Assembly (NCBI GenBank): GCA_902596365.1
Contig: CACJTT010000007.1
Coordinates: 1 to 64,000, forward strand
DNA length: 64,000 nucleotides
Source: an uncultured Alphaproteobacteria bacterium
GTDB lineage: Bacteria; Pseudomonadota; Alphaproteobacteria; HIMB59; GCA-002718135
Direction of reading: 5' to 3'
This document shows positions 55,530-62,938 of this stretch, piece after piece. Under the pieces are notes generated by a model. It saw only the letters and a list, made by a program, of their open reading frames with translations. It did no database searches and had not been told where the DNA came from. Numbering within the stretch: the first letter of the stretch is position 1; every line of letters begins with the position of its first letter. The translations under genes were made by a program, and so were the position numbers.

Positions 55530-56714
55530 TCAATTATACATATAGTTTCTTGTTAGTGGTAAATTATTAATATTCTTAGCAATTTGGATTTGAAAAACTA
55601 CATTTCCCATATTGACAAAAGAATATTTACTAGCAAGCAAATAAAATTCCCACATACGATAAAAACGTTCATCAAACATTTTAACAATTTTATCCTTGTT
55701 TTTTTGAACATTTTTATACCAATGAGTTAATGTATGAGCATAATGCAGCCTAAGAATCTCAATATCAGTTATATTTATATTGAGTTTTTGAGTCTCATTA
55801 ATAATATCAGATAGGGAAGGTATATATCCTCCAGGAAATATATATTTTCTTATCCACGGGCTTGTTGCAGTTGGAATACCTCTTTGACCAATTGTGTGAA
55901 GAAGGAAAACCCCATTTTCTTTTAATAAATCATATGTTTTTTTTAAATATGTTTTAAAATATTTGATACCAACATGCTCAAACATTCCCACAGATACAAT
56001 TCGATCATATTTATGAGTCTCATGTCTATAGTCTTGTATTTTGAATGAAATTTTTTCAGACAAACCCTCTTCTTGAGCTCTTCTAGAGGCAGTTGTAAAT
56101 TGATTTTCAGAGAGAGTAATTCCTTTAACTTTAGCTCCGGTCTGTTTAGCAATTTCTATAGCCATACCACCCCAACCACATCCAATATCTAATACATCCA
56201 TATTATCTGTAATTTGAAGCTTATTAATTATATGTTTTTTTTTATCAATTTGCGCCTGATCTAAACTTATATTTTCGTTATGAAAATAAGCACAAGAGTA
56301 TTGCATATCTTGATCTAAAAAAAGTTTATACAAATCTTCTTTTAAATCGTAATGATGTACAACATTTTGTTTTGATTTAACAGCTTCATTAAGCTGCTGG
56401 AAAATTTTAAAATAACCAGAGAAATTCTCATAAATTCTAAAAAGAAAATTATTTTGGATAAAATCATCGTAACATGAAGTTATCAAATCAATCAATTGTT
56501 CTATCGTTCCATCTATTATTATTATTTCTTTATTCATGTAACCTTCTCCAAAATGAAGGCTTGGATTTCTAAATAATTTTTTTTCTATTGATTTACTAGT
56601 TAGCTTAATTTTTAAATTATTTGAACCACTTCCAAACTCATGAATTTTATCATCACTATCTACAATTGAAATTTTTTCTTTAAAATTTACTTTTTTTAGA
56701 ACAGAATAAAGCAT
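55530..56714 (-). CDS. cfa: cyclopropane-fatty-acyl-phospholipid synthase
   Basis: A 394-residue SAM-dependent enzyme that adds a methylene bridge to unsaturated lipid acyl chains. The N-terminal lipid-binding part is followed by the methyltransferase domain with MDVLDIGCGWGGMAIEIAKQ, VSVGMFEHVGIKYF and a late HYAHTLTHWYKN, the CFAS signature. The His/Glu/Cys bicarbonate site is partly seen in CAYFHNENISLDQAQ. It stands alone in its own transcription unit with a gap on either side. Confidence 0.93.
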   Translation of the reverse strand: MLYSVLKKVNFKEKISIVDSDDKIHEFGSGSNNLKIKLTSKSIEKKLFRNPSLHFGEGYMNKEIIIIDGTIEQLIDLITSCYDDFIQNNFLFRIYENFSGYFKIFQQLNEAVKSKQNVVHHYDLKEDLYKLFLDQDMQYSCAYFHNENISLDQAQIDKKKHIINKLQITDNMDVLDIGCGWGGMAIEIAKQTGAKVKGITLSENQFTTASRRAQEEGLSEKISFKIQDYRHETHKYDRIVSVGMFEHVGIKYFKTYLKKTYDLLKENGVFLLHTIGQRGIPTATSPWIRKYIFPGGYIPSLSDIINETQKLNINITDIEILRLHYAHTLTHWYKNVQKNKDKIVKMFDERFYRMWEFYLLASKYSFVNMGNVVFQIQIAKNINNLPLTRNYMYN

Positions 56715-56766
56715 ATTTTTTTAAATACTATTTTAAGAAAATGGCTAATAATGTCAACAAAATGAA

Positions 56767-56795
56767 AATGGCTGAGTTAAAAAAACACAGCCATT
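56767..56795 (-). terminator. probable terminator after the GcrA-like gene
   Basis: Inverted arms AATGGCTG (56767-56774) and CAGCCATT (56788-56795) form a perfect eight-base-pair stem with a 13-base loop, 14 bases past the gene stop on the minus strand. The downstream side reads TTCATTTTGTTG, a moderate T-rich tail. It is the clearest terminator-like hairpin in the window. Confidence 0.55.
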
Positions 56796-56809
56796 AAAGA
56801 AGAAAAAGC

Positions 56810-57034
56810 TTATGCAGCTATGCGACGATTTTTTTGAGCATCTTTTTCTTTTTTTAACTCTCTTTCGTCAATGTAAGCTACATCACAGTGCTCTTTGCAA
56901 TATGGTTTTCCAGCCAAAGTATTAGCCTCACAAAAATGAAAATCTTTTTCTTGAGGGTCTCCAATTGGCCACTGACAGCTAGAGAAAGTGTGTGTCACTT
57001 TATTTTGTTTAAAATAGTTTTTAATGATGGACAT
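56810..57034 (-). CDS. stand-alone GcrA C-terminal-type (sigma-interaction) protein
   Basis: A 74-residue protein. Residues 19-54 match the C-terminal region of GcrA, the alphaproteobacterial cell-cycle regulator: CQWPIGDPQEKDFHFCE, then GKPYCKEHCDVAY, with Cys20, Cys35, Cys46, His49 and Cys50 as likely metal ligands. In GcrA this part binds sigma-70. The usual N-terminal helix-turn-helix (about 100 residues) is absent; instead there are 18 residues of a basic lead. A ribosome site AAGGAAC precedes the ATG and the upstream gap is the largest in the window, so truncation by frameshift of a longer gene is not evident. Confidence 0.8.
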   Translation of the reverse strand: MSIIKNYFKQNKVTHTFSSCQWPIGDPQEKDFHFCEANTLAGKPYCKEHCDVAYIDERELKKEKDAQKNRRIAA

Positions 57035-57209
57035 TATTTAGTTCCTTTTATAATTCTGTAATGTTGAGATCTGTATTAAACGAGGTAGTTTATATGATTG
57101 AAAAATCCAGTATTCAAGAAAAATTATTAAAAAAACTATATATCCCAATATGTTAGTATAATTATTAATCACAACCACTACATGTAGATAGTAAGGCTGT
57201 TTTTTTTAT

Positions 57210-57410
57210 TTAGAAAAACGAATCGATACTTCTAAACGTTAAGATTAATCCAAAAAACAAAAAAAAAGTTAAGTATGAGCGAATTATAATTTTTCTTGAT
57301 AGTATAGAATTTGGGGGCTTCCTGAAATAAATAAATAAAATTATAACAGACCAAAAAAATAATAAAATCAACCAGCCAAAAATTAAAGCAATATAAAAAT
57401 CATGATACAT
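57210..57410 (-). CDS. small hypothetical membrane protein
   Basis: A 66-residue protein with two hydrophobic segments (about 5-29 and 45-62) separated by a basic loop RKPPNSILSRKIIIRS. I do not recognise a family. It starts 15 bases after the msrA stop on the same strand, and its size and hydrophobic pattern suggest a real inner-membrane protein, but AT-rich DNA readily gives such frames. Confidence 0.45.
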   Translation of the reverse strand: MYHDFYIALIFGWLILLFFWSVIILFIYFRKPPNSILSRKIIIRSYLTFFLFFGLILTFRSIDSFF

Positions 57411-57425
57411 TTCAAATTATTTTAT

Positions 57426-57881
57426 TTATATAGCATTATTTTTTTGAATATATCTTTGATGATATTCTTCAGCCTTATAAAAAGTATCAGCTTTTGTAAT
57501 TTCAGTTACTATCATATTGTTAAAAGCACTTTGATATTTTTCTTTAGATGTTTCTGCAACTATTTTTTGAAATTCATCAAAATAATAAATAACTGAACGA
57601 TATTGACGTCCAAAATCTGGACCTTGTCTATCAATGGTGGTTGGGTCATGACATTTCCAAAATTCATCTACTAATTTTTCATAAGAAATAATTTTATCAT
57701 CAAAATCAACTTGCAGAACCTCAGCATGATCAGTATTTTGATAACATACACTCTCATAAGTTGGATCTTTTGAATTACCACCTGAATATCCTACCTCAGT
57801 TTTAACTATACCTGAAATTTGTCTGAAATATTCTTCTACACCCCAAAAACAACCTGCTCCAAATAATGCTTTTTGAATCAT
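57426..57881 (-). CDS. msrA: peptide methionine sulfoxide reductase A
   Basis: MsrA reduces methionine-S-sulfoxide in proteins. The 151-residue protein has the catalytic GAGCFWGVEEYF (Cys10), the GYSGG motif, ESVCYQNTDHAEVLQV and the late EEYHQRYIQKN. Length is the compact form. It diverges from the Nudix gene across 38 bases. Confidence 0.95.
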   Translation of the reverse strand: MIQKALFGAGCFWGVEEYFRQISGIVKTEVGYSGGNSKDPTYESVCYQNTDHAEVLQVDFDDKIISYEKLVDEFWKCHDPTTIDRQGPDFGRQYRSVIYYFDEFQKIVAETSKEKYQSAFNNMIVTEITKADTFYKAEEYHQRYIQKNNAI

Positions 57882-57919
57882 ATATTAAATATATACACTA
57901 AATTCATATATTCAAATTT

Positions 57920-58501
57920 ATGACATTAAAATATAAGATAATTAATAAAAAAAATCTTTACTCAGGCTTCTTTAAATTAAAAAAATTAGAGTTTATTCAT
58001 CAAAAACATGATGGTAGCTGGACAAATAGAATAAATCGAGAAATTTTTAGTGGAGCTCACGTATCTACTTTGCTGCCATATGATCCTGTAAGAAAAGAAA
58101 TTGTTTTAATTCAGCAGTTTAGAGCTGGAGTTATCTCACGATATGATAATGACTACCTATATGAAATTGTAGCAGGTATAATAGATAAAAATGAGTCACC
58201 TGAAGAAACTGCTATTAGAGAATGTTTAGAAGAAACTGGCTGCAATGTAAATAAGATTGCCCAAATTCATAGTTATTTTCCAGCACCTGGTTCATCAGAG
58301 TCGTATTATCATTTGTTTTTAGGAGAAATTAATTCTTTTGAAGGTGAGAGAGTTATGGGGCTTGAAAGTGAAAATGAAAATATATTAGTTAAATCTTATA
58401 AAGTTGATCAAGTAAGAAATATGCTGAAGAAAAAAAAAATTAAAAACGGCTTAACACTTATAGCACTTCAATGGTTCTTTTTAGAATATTATAAAGATTA
58501 A
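57920..58501 (+). CDS. Nudix hydrolase, ADP-ribose pyrophosphatase type
   Basis: A 193-residue Nudix protein. The Nudix box is GIIDKNESPEETAIRECLEE followed by TG, matching GX5EX7REUXEEXGU. The upstream IVLIQQFRAGV and downstream YFPAPGSSESYYHLFLGE match the ADP-ribose diphosphatase (NudF-like) group, which cleaves ADP-ribose to AMP and ribose 5-phosphate. The stop shares TTAA with the convergent small exported-protein gene. Confidence 0.92.
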   Translation: MTLKYKIINKKNLYSGFFKLKKLEFIHQKHDGSWTNRINREIFSGAHVSTLLPYDPVRKEIVLIQQFRAGVISRYDNDYLYEIVAGIIDKNESPEETAIRECLEETGCNVNKIAQIHSYFPAPGSSESYYHLFLGEINSFEGERVMGLESENENILVKSYKVDQVRNMLKKKKIKNGLTLIALQWFFLEYYKD

Positions 58502-58836
58502 GTACCTAAACCTCTTTCATAGGGTTGAACTAATTCTTTGCAAATCAGCTGCATATCAAAAGTCTCAATCATTTTGTCAATTGTTTGATATTCTTGACAT
58601 TCATATATTTCATTATCTCTCTGTAAAACAGTAACAAATAAAAGTATATACAAACCATTAGATGTCTCAATATTGTTAATAGCATAACTTTTAACTTCAA
58701 AACCTTCATTAATTAGATCTTTATAAGTTTTATCAGACTCTTGCCATTGATCTGCATTTGGATTTGCATATGCTATAGAAGTAAAAAATAAAAACAGTAT
58801 AGAAGTAAAAAACAATTTTAATTTTCTTTTAACCAT
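58498..58836 (-). CDS. small exported protein of unknown function
   Basis: A 112-residue protein with a signal peptide (basic start MVKRKLKLFF, hydrophobic core, cleavage after AYA). The mature part of about 87 residues contains LINEGFEVKSYAIN and LFVTVLQRDNEIYECQEY with two Cys (in YECQ and LICK) that may pair. I do not recognise the family, though similar short exported proteins occur in alphaproteobacteria. It overlaps the upstream peroxiredoxin gene by 19 bases. Confidence 0.65.
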   Translation of the reverse strand: MVKRKLKLFFTSILFLFFTSIAYANPNADQWQESDKTYKDLINEGFEVKSYAINNIETSNGLYILLFVTVLQRDNEIYECQEYQTIDKMIETFDMQLICKELVQPYERGLGT

Positions 58837-59363
58837 TGCAATACATTATCTACATGTTTATCAATTGAATATATAGGATAAAAAACTTTTTTAACCATTT
58901 TTTGTTCAACAATTAAAGTAAGGCGTTTTAAATAAATTTTATCATCAACTAAAAATGTAGGCAGGTTTAATATATTTTTGAGTTCTAACTTTTCATCACT
59001 CAATATGTCAAATTGTACCTTAAGACGATTTGTCATTTCCTTATTGTAATCAACACTTTGAGTGGAAATTCCAATAGGGACCGCATTAAAACCAATAAAA
59101 TCATCATATTTATCTCTAAATTTGCAAGTTTGTAATGTGCAGCCATTTGCTCCAGGAATTTTATTCCAATTTTCAGGAAGTGGCATATCTGGTCTTCCAG
59201 TCAGAGGAAAAAAGTAAATTATCATTCTAAAGGTATCTGAGCGATCAAGTTGCAAATAATTACCTTCTTGATTTGGCAGTGAAATACATGGAAAATTTAA
59301 GTTTTTTAGATGATTTACAGCATCATCATCTGCCTTTATGGGAAATTTTTGACTCACACTCAT
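58818..59363 (-). CDS. peroxiredoxin/AhpC-TSA-like protein
   Basis: A 181-residue thioredoxin-fold protein of peroxiredoxin type. After IIYFFPLTGRPD comes an inserted loop and then the active-site segment IPGANGCTLQTCKFRD, with the likely peroxidatic Cys in TxxC and a second Cys four before. The insertion between FP and TxxC separates it from typical PxxxTxxC enzymes and is a trait I recall from a subgroup. It would reduce peroxides. It diverges from the agmatinase-like gene. Confidence 0.82.
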   Translation of the reverse strand: MSVSQKFPIKADDDAVNHLKNLNFPCISLPNQEGNYLQLDRSDTFRMIIYFFPLTGRPDMPLPENWNKIPGANGCTLQTCKFRDKYDDFIGFNAVPIGISTQSVDYNKEMTNRLKVQFDILSDEKLELKNILNLPTFLVDDKIYLKRLTLIVEQKMVKKVFYPIYSIDKHVDNVLQWLKEN

Positions 59364-59407
59364 TATTGTATTGTAATAATATCCTCTTTATATCATAACA
59401 ACTTATT

Positions 59408-60346
59408 ATGACTCAAATAAAACCAACTGCAGGTCAAACAACTCCCCGGTTTGCAGATATTGCAACCTTTTTTCGTTTACCCATAATTAAAGATTTAAGT
59501 AAATTAGATTATTGTATTTGTGGGATACCATGGGATGGAGGAACAACAAATAGGCCTGGGGCAAGACATGGACCAAGAGAAATTAGAAATGCTTCTTCTC
59601 TTATAAGAACATACCATCCGTCATCACTAAAAAGCCCTTACGATAAATTTCAAATTGCAGATATCGGTGATTGTCCAGTGAATCCTGCTGATCTACAAGA
59701 CTCACTTAATAAAATAACTAGTTTTTATAACAAAATTGCTGAAACAAATACAATACCGCTATCCATAGGGGGTGATCATCTTATTTCTCTTCCAATATTA
59801 AGAGCATTAGCAAAACATAAACCTGTGGGTATGTTACAATTTGATTCTCATTCAGATACATGGGATACTTACTTTGGTGGATTTAAATATACTCACGGAA
59901 CTCCGTTTAGAAGAGCTATTGAAGAAAATCTTATTGATCCTAAAAAATATGTTATTCTAGGATTGAGAGGTGGTCTTTATGACCCTGATGACTTAACTTG
60001 GGCAATCGATCAAGGAGTCACAATAATATCAACTGATAAATTTTATGAAATCGGTTTTAAAGAAACACTTAAAATAATTAAAGATGTATTAGCAGATGCT
60101 CCAACTTACTTCACCTTTGATATTGATGGAATTGATCCAACATTTGCTCCTGGAACAGGGACTCCTGAAGTTGGAGGTATTAATGTTCGAGAAGCTCAGC
60201 TAGTAATAAGAGAGCTCAAAGATTTAAATTTTATTGGGGCTGATGTCGTTGAAGTTTCTCCCCCTTTTGATCTGAATAATATGACCTCATTAGTTGGTGC
60301 AACAATAGCTTTTGAAATATTATGCACCATGACGCAAACCAACTAA
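59408..60346 (+). CDS. agmatinase/ureohydrolase family protein
   Basis: A 312-residue binuclear-manganese ureohydrolase. Metal-binding motifs are GGDHLISLPILRAL, QFDSHSDTWD and FDIDGIDPTFAPGTG, with VVEVSPPFD at the end. Length and motif text fit agmatinase (agmatine to putrescine and urea), but guanidinobutyrase and related activities share them. No arginine decarboxylase adjoins. Its stop lies three bases from the convergent aldolase-like gene. Confidence 0.88.
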   Translation: MTQIKPTAGQTTPRFADIATFFRLPIIKDLSKLDYCICGIPWDGGTTNRPGARHGPREIRNASSLIRTYHPSSLKSPYDKFQIADIGDCPVNPADLQDSLNKITSFYNKIAETNTIPLSIGGDHLISLPILRALAKHKPVGMLQFDSHSDTWDTYFGGFKYTHGTPFRRAIEENLIDPKKYVILGLRGGLYDPDDLTWAIDQGVTIISTDKFYEIGFKETLKIIKDVLADAPTYFTFDIDGIDPTFAPGTGTPEVGGINVREAQLVIRELKDLNFIGADVVEVSPPFDLNNMTSLVGATIAFEILCTMTQTN

Positions 60347-60349
60347 TAT

Positions 60350-60907
60350 TTACTCATCAAATTTTGACATTCCTACACACAAAACATTTCTTAAAGATAT
60401 AAAATCCATGTAATTTTTTAAATTAATTCCACCAGTTGGAATAAACATTGCTTCTTTTAATATACTTTCAACAGAGATTAATTTGTTTTTACCCCCAGCT
60501 AAATTAGAAGGAAAAAATTTAATTATTTTATAGTCATTATTTAGTAAAAACATAAATTCACTTATACTCTCTCCTCCAGGGATATAATTTTTTACTTTTA
60601 AGTTAACTAAATCTAAAATTATTCCAGGTGAAACAAAAAAACAAAATCCTTCATTAGAACCTATTTCATAATCTTTACGTGACAAGATTGAACCTAATCC
60701 AAAATTGATATTCGTAAATCTTTTCTTTAATTCAATAGCAATTTCTAAAGAATTATATTTTCTTAATGTAATCTCAATATTTTTTATTTGAGAATTTTTA
60801 GATAAAAATATTTCTAGTCTCTTTATATCAAAAGTTAAATCTGTAGTATTAAATACCGGTAAAATTTGTTGATTTCTTAATTCTTCTTTGATAGCACTAT
60901 CTAACAT
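60350..60907 (-). CDS. KDPG/KDPGal aldolase-like protein
   Basis: A 185-residue class I aldolase of the KDPG family, which splits 2-keto-3-deoxy-6-phospho sugars to pyruvate and glyceraldehyde 3-phosphate. Visible are the catalytic Glu and Arg in IEITLR, GLGSIL, FFVSPG, and the Schiff-base Lys in IIKFFPSNLAGG, then PTGGINLKNYMDF. The ATG at 60907 is preferred to a TTG at 60913. It overlaps the following sugar-kinase gene by 11 bases. Glucose- versus galactose-type substrate is unresolved. Confidence 0.88.
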   Translation of the reverse strand: MLDSAIKEELRNQQILPVFNTTDLTFDIKRLEIFLSKNSQIKNIEITLRKYNSLEIAIELKKRFTNINFGLGSILSRKDYEIGSNEGFCFFVSPGIILDLVNLKVKNYIPGGESISEFMFLLNNDYKIIKFFPSNLAGGKNKLISVESILKEAMFIPTGGINLKNYMDFISLRNVLCVGMSKFDE

Positions 60908-61790
60908 CAACAATAGCTCCTTTTTTCATAACAATTTTTGCACCAATTCCACTAGCGCATCGTAAAGCTTTTTGTGGATCATAATGTTTCAAAAAATTTG
61001 AAAGATAAGCTGCATTATAACCGTCTCCAGCACCAGAAGTATCTAAAACTTTTTTTAATAATTTATTTTTGATAATATATTTTTTATTATTGTAGAAAGA
61101 ATAATTAAATTGTGCATTTTTTCTATAAATACCATGTGGGATTTTAAATTTATTAATAATTTTTTTAAAATCATTTATTTTTTTAGTCCTTTTCCAGGAG
61201 AAAAAATCTTCTCCAGATGCAAATAATATATCTACTTTAGGAAGTAATTTATTTAAATATGTTATTAAATTTTTTTTTGACCATCTATTAATACGAATAT
61301 TTAAATCAAATACTATCTTGCTGTTTTTCTTTTTAAAATAATTTATCAATCTCATAAAACTATCTATATTCTTATCTTCTAGTAAAGATAAAGTAATTCC
61401 TGTAAAATATATATATTCAAAATTTTGTAATTTTTTTGAAATTTTCTTAATATCATTGTTAAAAAAATATTTTGCTGCACTATTATCGCGCCAATAGTAA
61501 AAGCGTTTTTCTCCTAGATTATCATTCTTAATTACATAAAGACCAATTTCATTTGAAGCAATTTTTGAAACTAAATCTATACTAATTTTTTCTTGTTTTA
61601 AGAAGTTAAGTACTTTTTCACTTATATCTGAAGTTCCAATTGCTGTTAGAAAAAAAGTATTAAATATTTTTTTATCTAAATAAAAAGAAAAATTTAGTGT
61701 ATCACCAGCGATTGACTGTTTATATAAATTTTTCTCTAAGTTTGAAAATTCCAACATACATTCCCCAATTGCACAAATTTCTATTTTCAT
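60897..61790 (-). CDS. PfkB-family sugar kinase, 2-keto-3-deoxygluconate kinase-like
   Basis: A 297-residue ribokinase-fold kinase. The start is IEICAIGECMLEFS, the N-terminal signature region lies near AGDTLNFSFYL, and the catalytic-base and anion-hole motif is DTSGAGDGYNAAY near residue 258. It would phosphorylate a 2-keto-3-deoxy sugar acid for the overlapping aldolase. The gene pair order kinase then aldolase is the usual one for the Entner-Doudoroff-like branch. Confidence 0.87.
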   Translation of the reverse strand: MKIEICAIGECMLEFSNLEKNLYKQSIAGDTLNFSFYLDKKIFNTFFLTAIGTSDISEKVLNFLKQEKISIDLVSKIASNEIGLYVIKNDNLGEKRFYYWRDNSAAKYFFNNDIKKISKKLQNFEYIYFTGITLSLLEDKNIDSFMRLINYFKKKNSKIVFDLNIRINRWSKKNLITYLNKLLPKVDILFASGEDFFSWKRTKKINDFKKIINKFKIPHGIYRKNAQFNYSFYNNKKYIIKNKLLKKVLDTSGAGDGYNAAYLSNFLKHYDPQKALRCASGIGAKIVMKKGAIVDVR

Positions 61791-61860
61791 GAGACTTTTC
61801 TATTTCTGATTTTTAATAAATTTTTTTTAGATAGATAAATTATCACTATATTAAATATTT

Positions 61861-62865
61861 CTAAGGTAAAATACATCTCTCATCTATAATATTCGCTTTT
61901 TTTAATTCATTCCATAAATCATTAGGAATCTTAACTTTCAAATCTGAGAGGTTGTTATTAATTTGCTCTTTTCTATCCATGCCGATAATCATAGAAGCAA
62001 CTTGCTTATTTGCATAACAAAACTGCAATGCAGCAGCTGATACTGAAACTTTGTACCTATTACAAATTCTTAATATTTCATTATATTTTATCTTTATGCT
62101 CTCTGGAATTTTATCATAAAAATAAGTTATATTGTCGCCAATACCTTTAGCAAGAATCCCTGAATTAAAAACACCAGCAAGAATTATTCCAATATTTTTT
62201 TCTTCAGCAATAGGCAAGCAGTCATGAAGTCCACTTTGATCTAATAATGTATATCTTCCTGCTAACAATATGCAGTCAAATTCACCTTCTTCAGCAAACC
62301 TTTTGCATATATCTGAATTATTTACCCCTACTCCAATTGCCTTAATTACTTTTTCTTCTTTTAATTTAGTTATTGCCTTGTAAGCTCCCTTCATTGCTAT
62401 GTTAAAATAATAATCTACTTGATTTCCATACGTATAATTATCTACATCATGAATTAAACATATATCCACTTTAGATGCAGCCAATCTATGCAAAGATTGC
62501 TCAAAAGATCTCATTACACCATCATATGAATAATCTACATTCGGACTGAAGTTTAATCCACCTGCCCATTTTCCTCTATTTATATTTTCTTCTTTTTCTG
62601 GAGTTAAATATCTTCCAACTTTTGTAGATAAATAATAACTATCTGACTTTAATTTTTTTAGAAAATTCCCTAAACGATGTTCACTTAATCCATATCCATA
62701 ATATGGAGAAGTATCATAAAGATTTATATTAGAGTCATGGCAGCTCTCTAGAGTTTTATAACAAGTTGAGTCATCAAGCTTTTCAAACAAATTTCCAATA
62801 GGTGCACCACCAAAGCCTATAGCTGATAAATATATGTCTGTATTACCTAATTTTCTTTTTTTCAT
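61861..62865 (-). CDS. aldo/keto reductase, aldose 1-dehydrogenase-like
   Basis: A 334-residue AKR barrel. The catalytic tetrad is seen as Asp and Tyr in YDTSPYYGYGLSEHRLG, Lys in LSTKVGR and His in CLIHDVD. The KWAGGLNFSPNVDYSYDGV segment resembles D-threo-aldose (L-fucose) 1-dehydrogenases, which oxidise fucose- or galactose-type sugars to lactones. With the downstream kinase and aldolase it suggests a dehydrogenase-first sugar route. It diverges from the sulfatase gene. Confidence 0.85.
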   Translation of the reverse strand: MKKRKLGNTDIYLSAIGFGGAPIGNLFEKLDDSTCYKTLESCHDSNINLYDTSPYYGYGLSEHRLGNFLKKLKSDSYYLSTKVGRYLTPEKEENINRGKWAGGLNFSPNVDYSYDGVMRSFEQSLHRLAASKVDICLIHDVDNYTYGNQVDYYFNIAMKGAYKAITKLKEEKVIKAIGVGVNNSDICKRFAEEGEFDCILLAGRYTLLDQSGLHDCLPIAEEKNIGIILAGVFNSGILAKGIGDNITYFYDKIPESIKIKYNEILRICNRYKVSVSAAALQFCYANKQVASMIIGMDRKEQINNNLSDLKVKIPNDLWNELKKANIIDERCILP

Positions 62866-62938
62866 ATTGTATGTCTATTTACAAATAGTCTAAATATTAA
62901 TACACTTGAAAAATTATTAACTCCAGATCAATAGTGCT

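Noticed and set aside
57061-57156. 31-codon plus-strand frame in the gap before the GcrA-like gene
   Set aside because: It has no recognisable motif and no good ribosome site before its first ATG, and frames this short occur by chance in AT-rich DNA.
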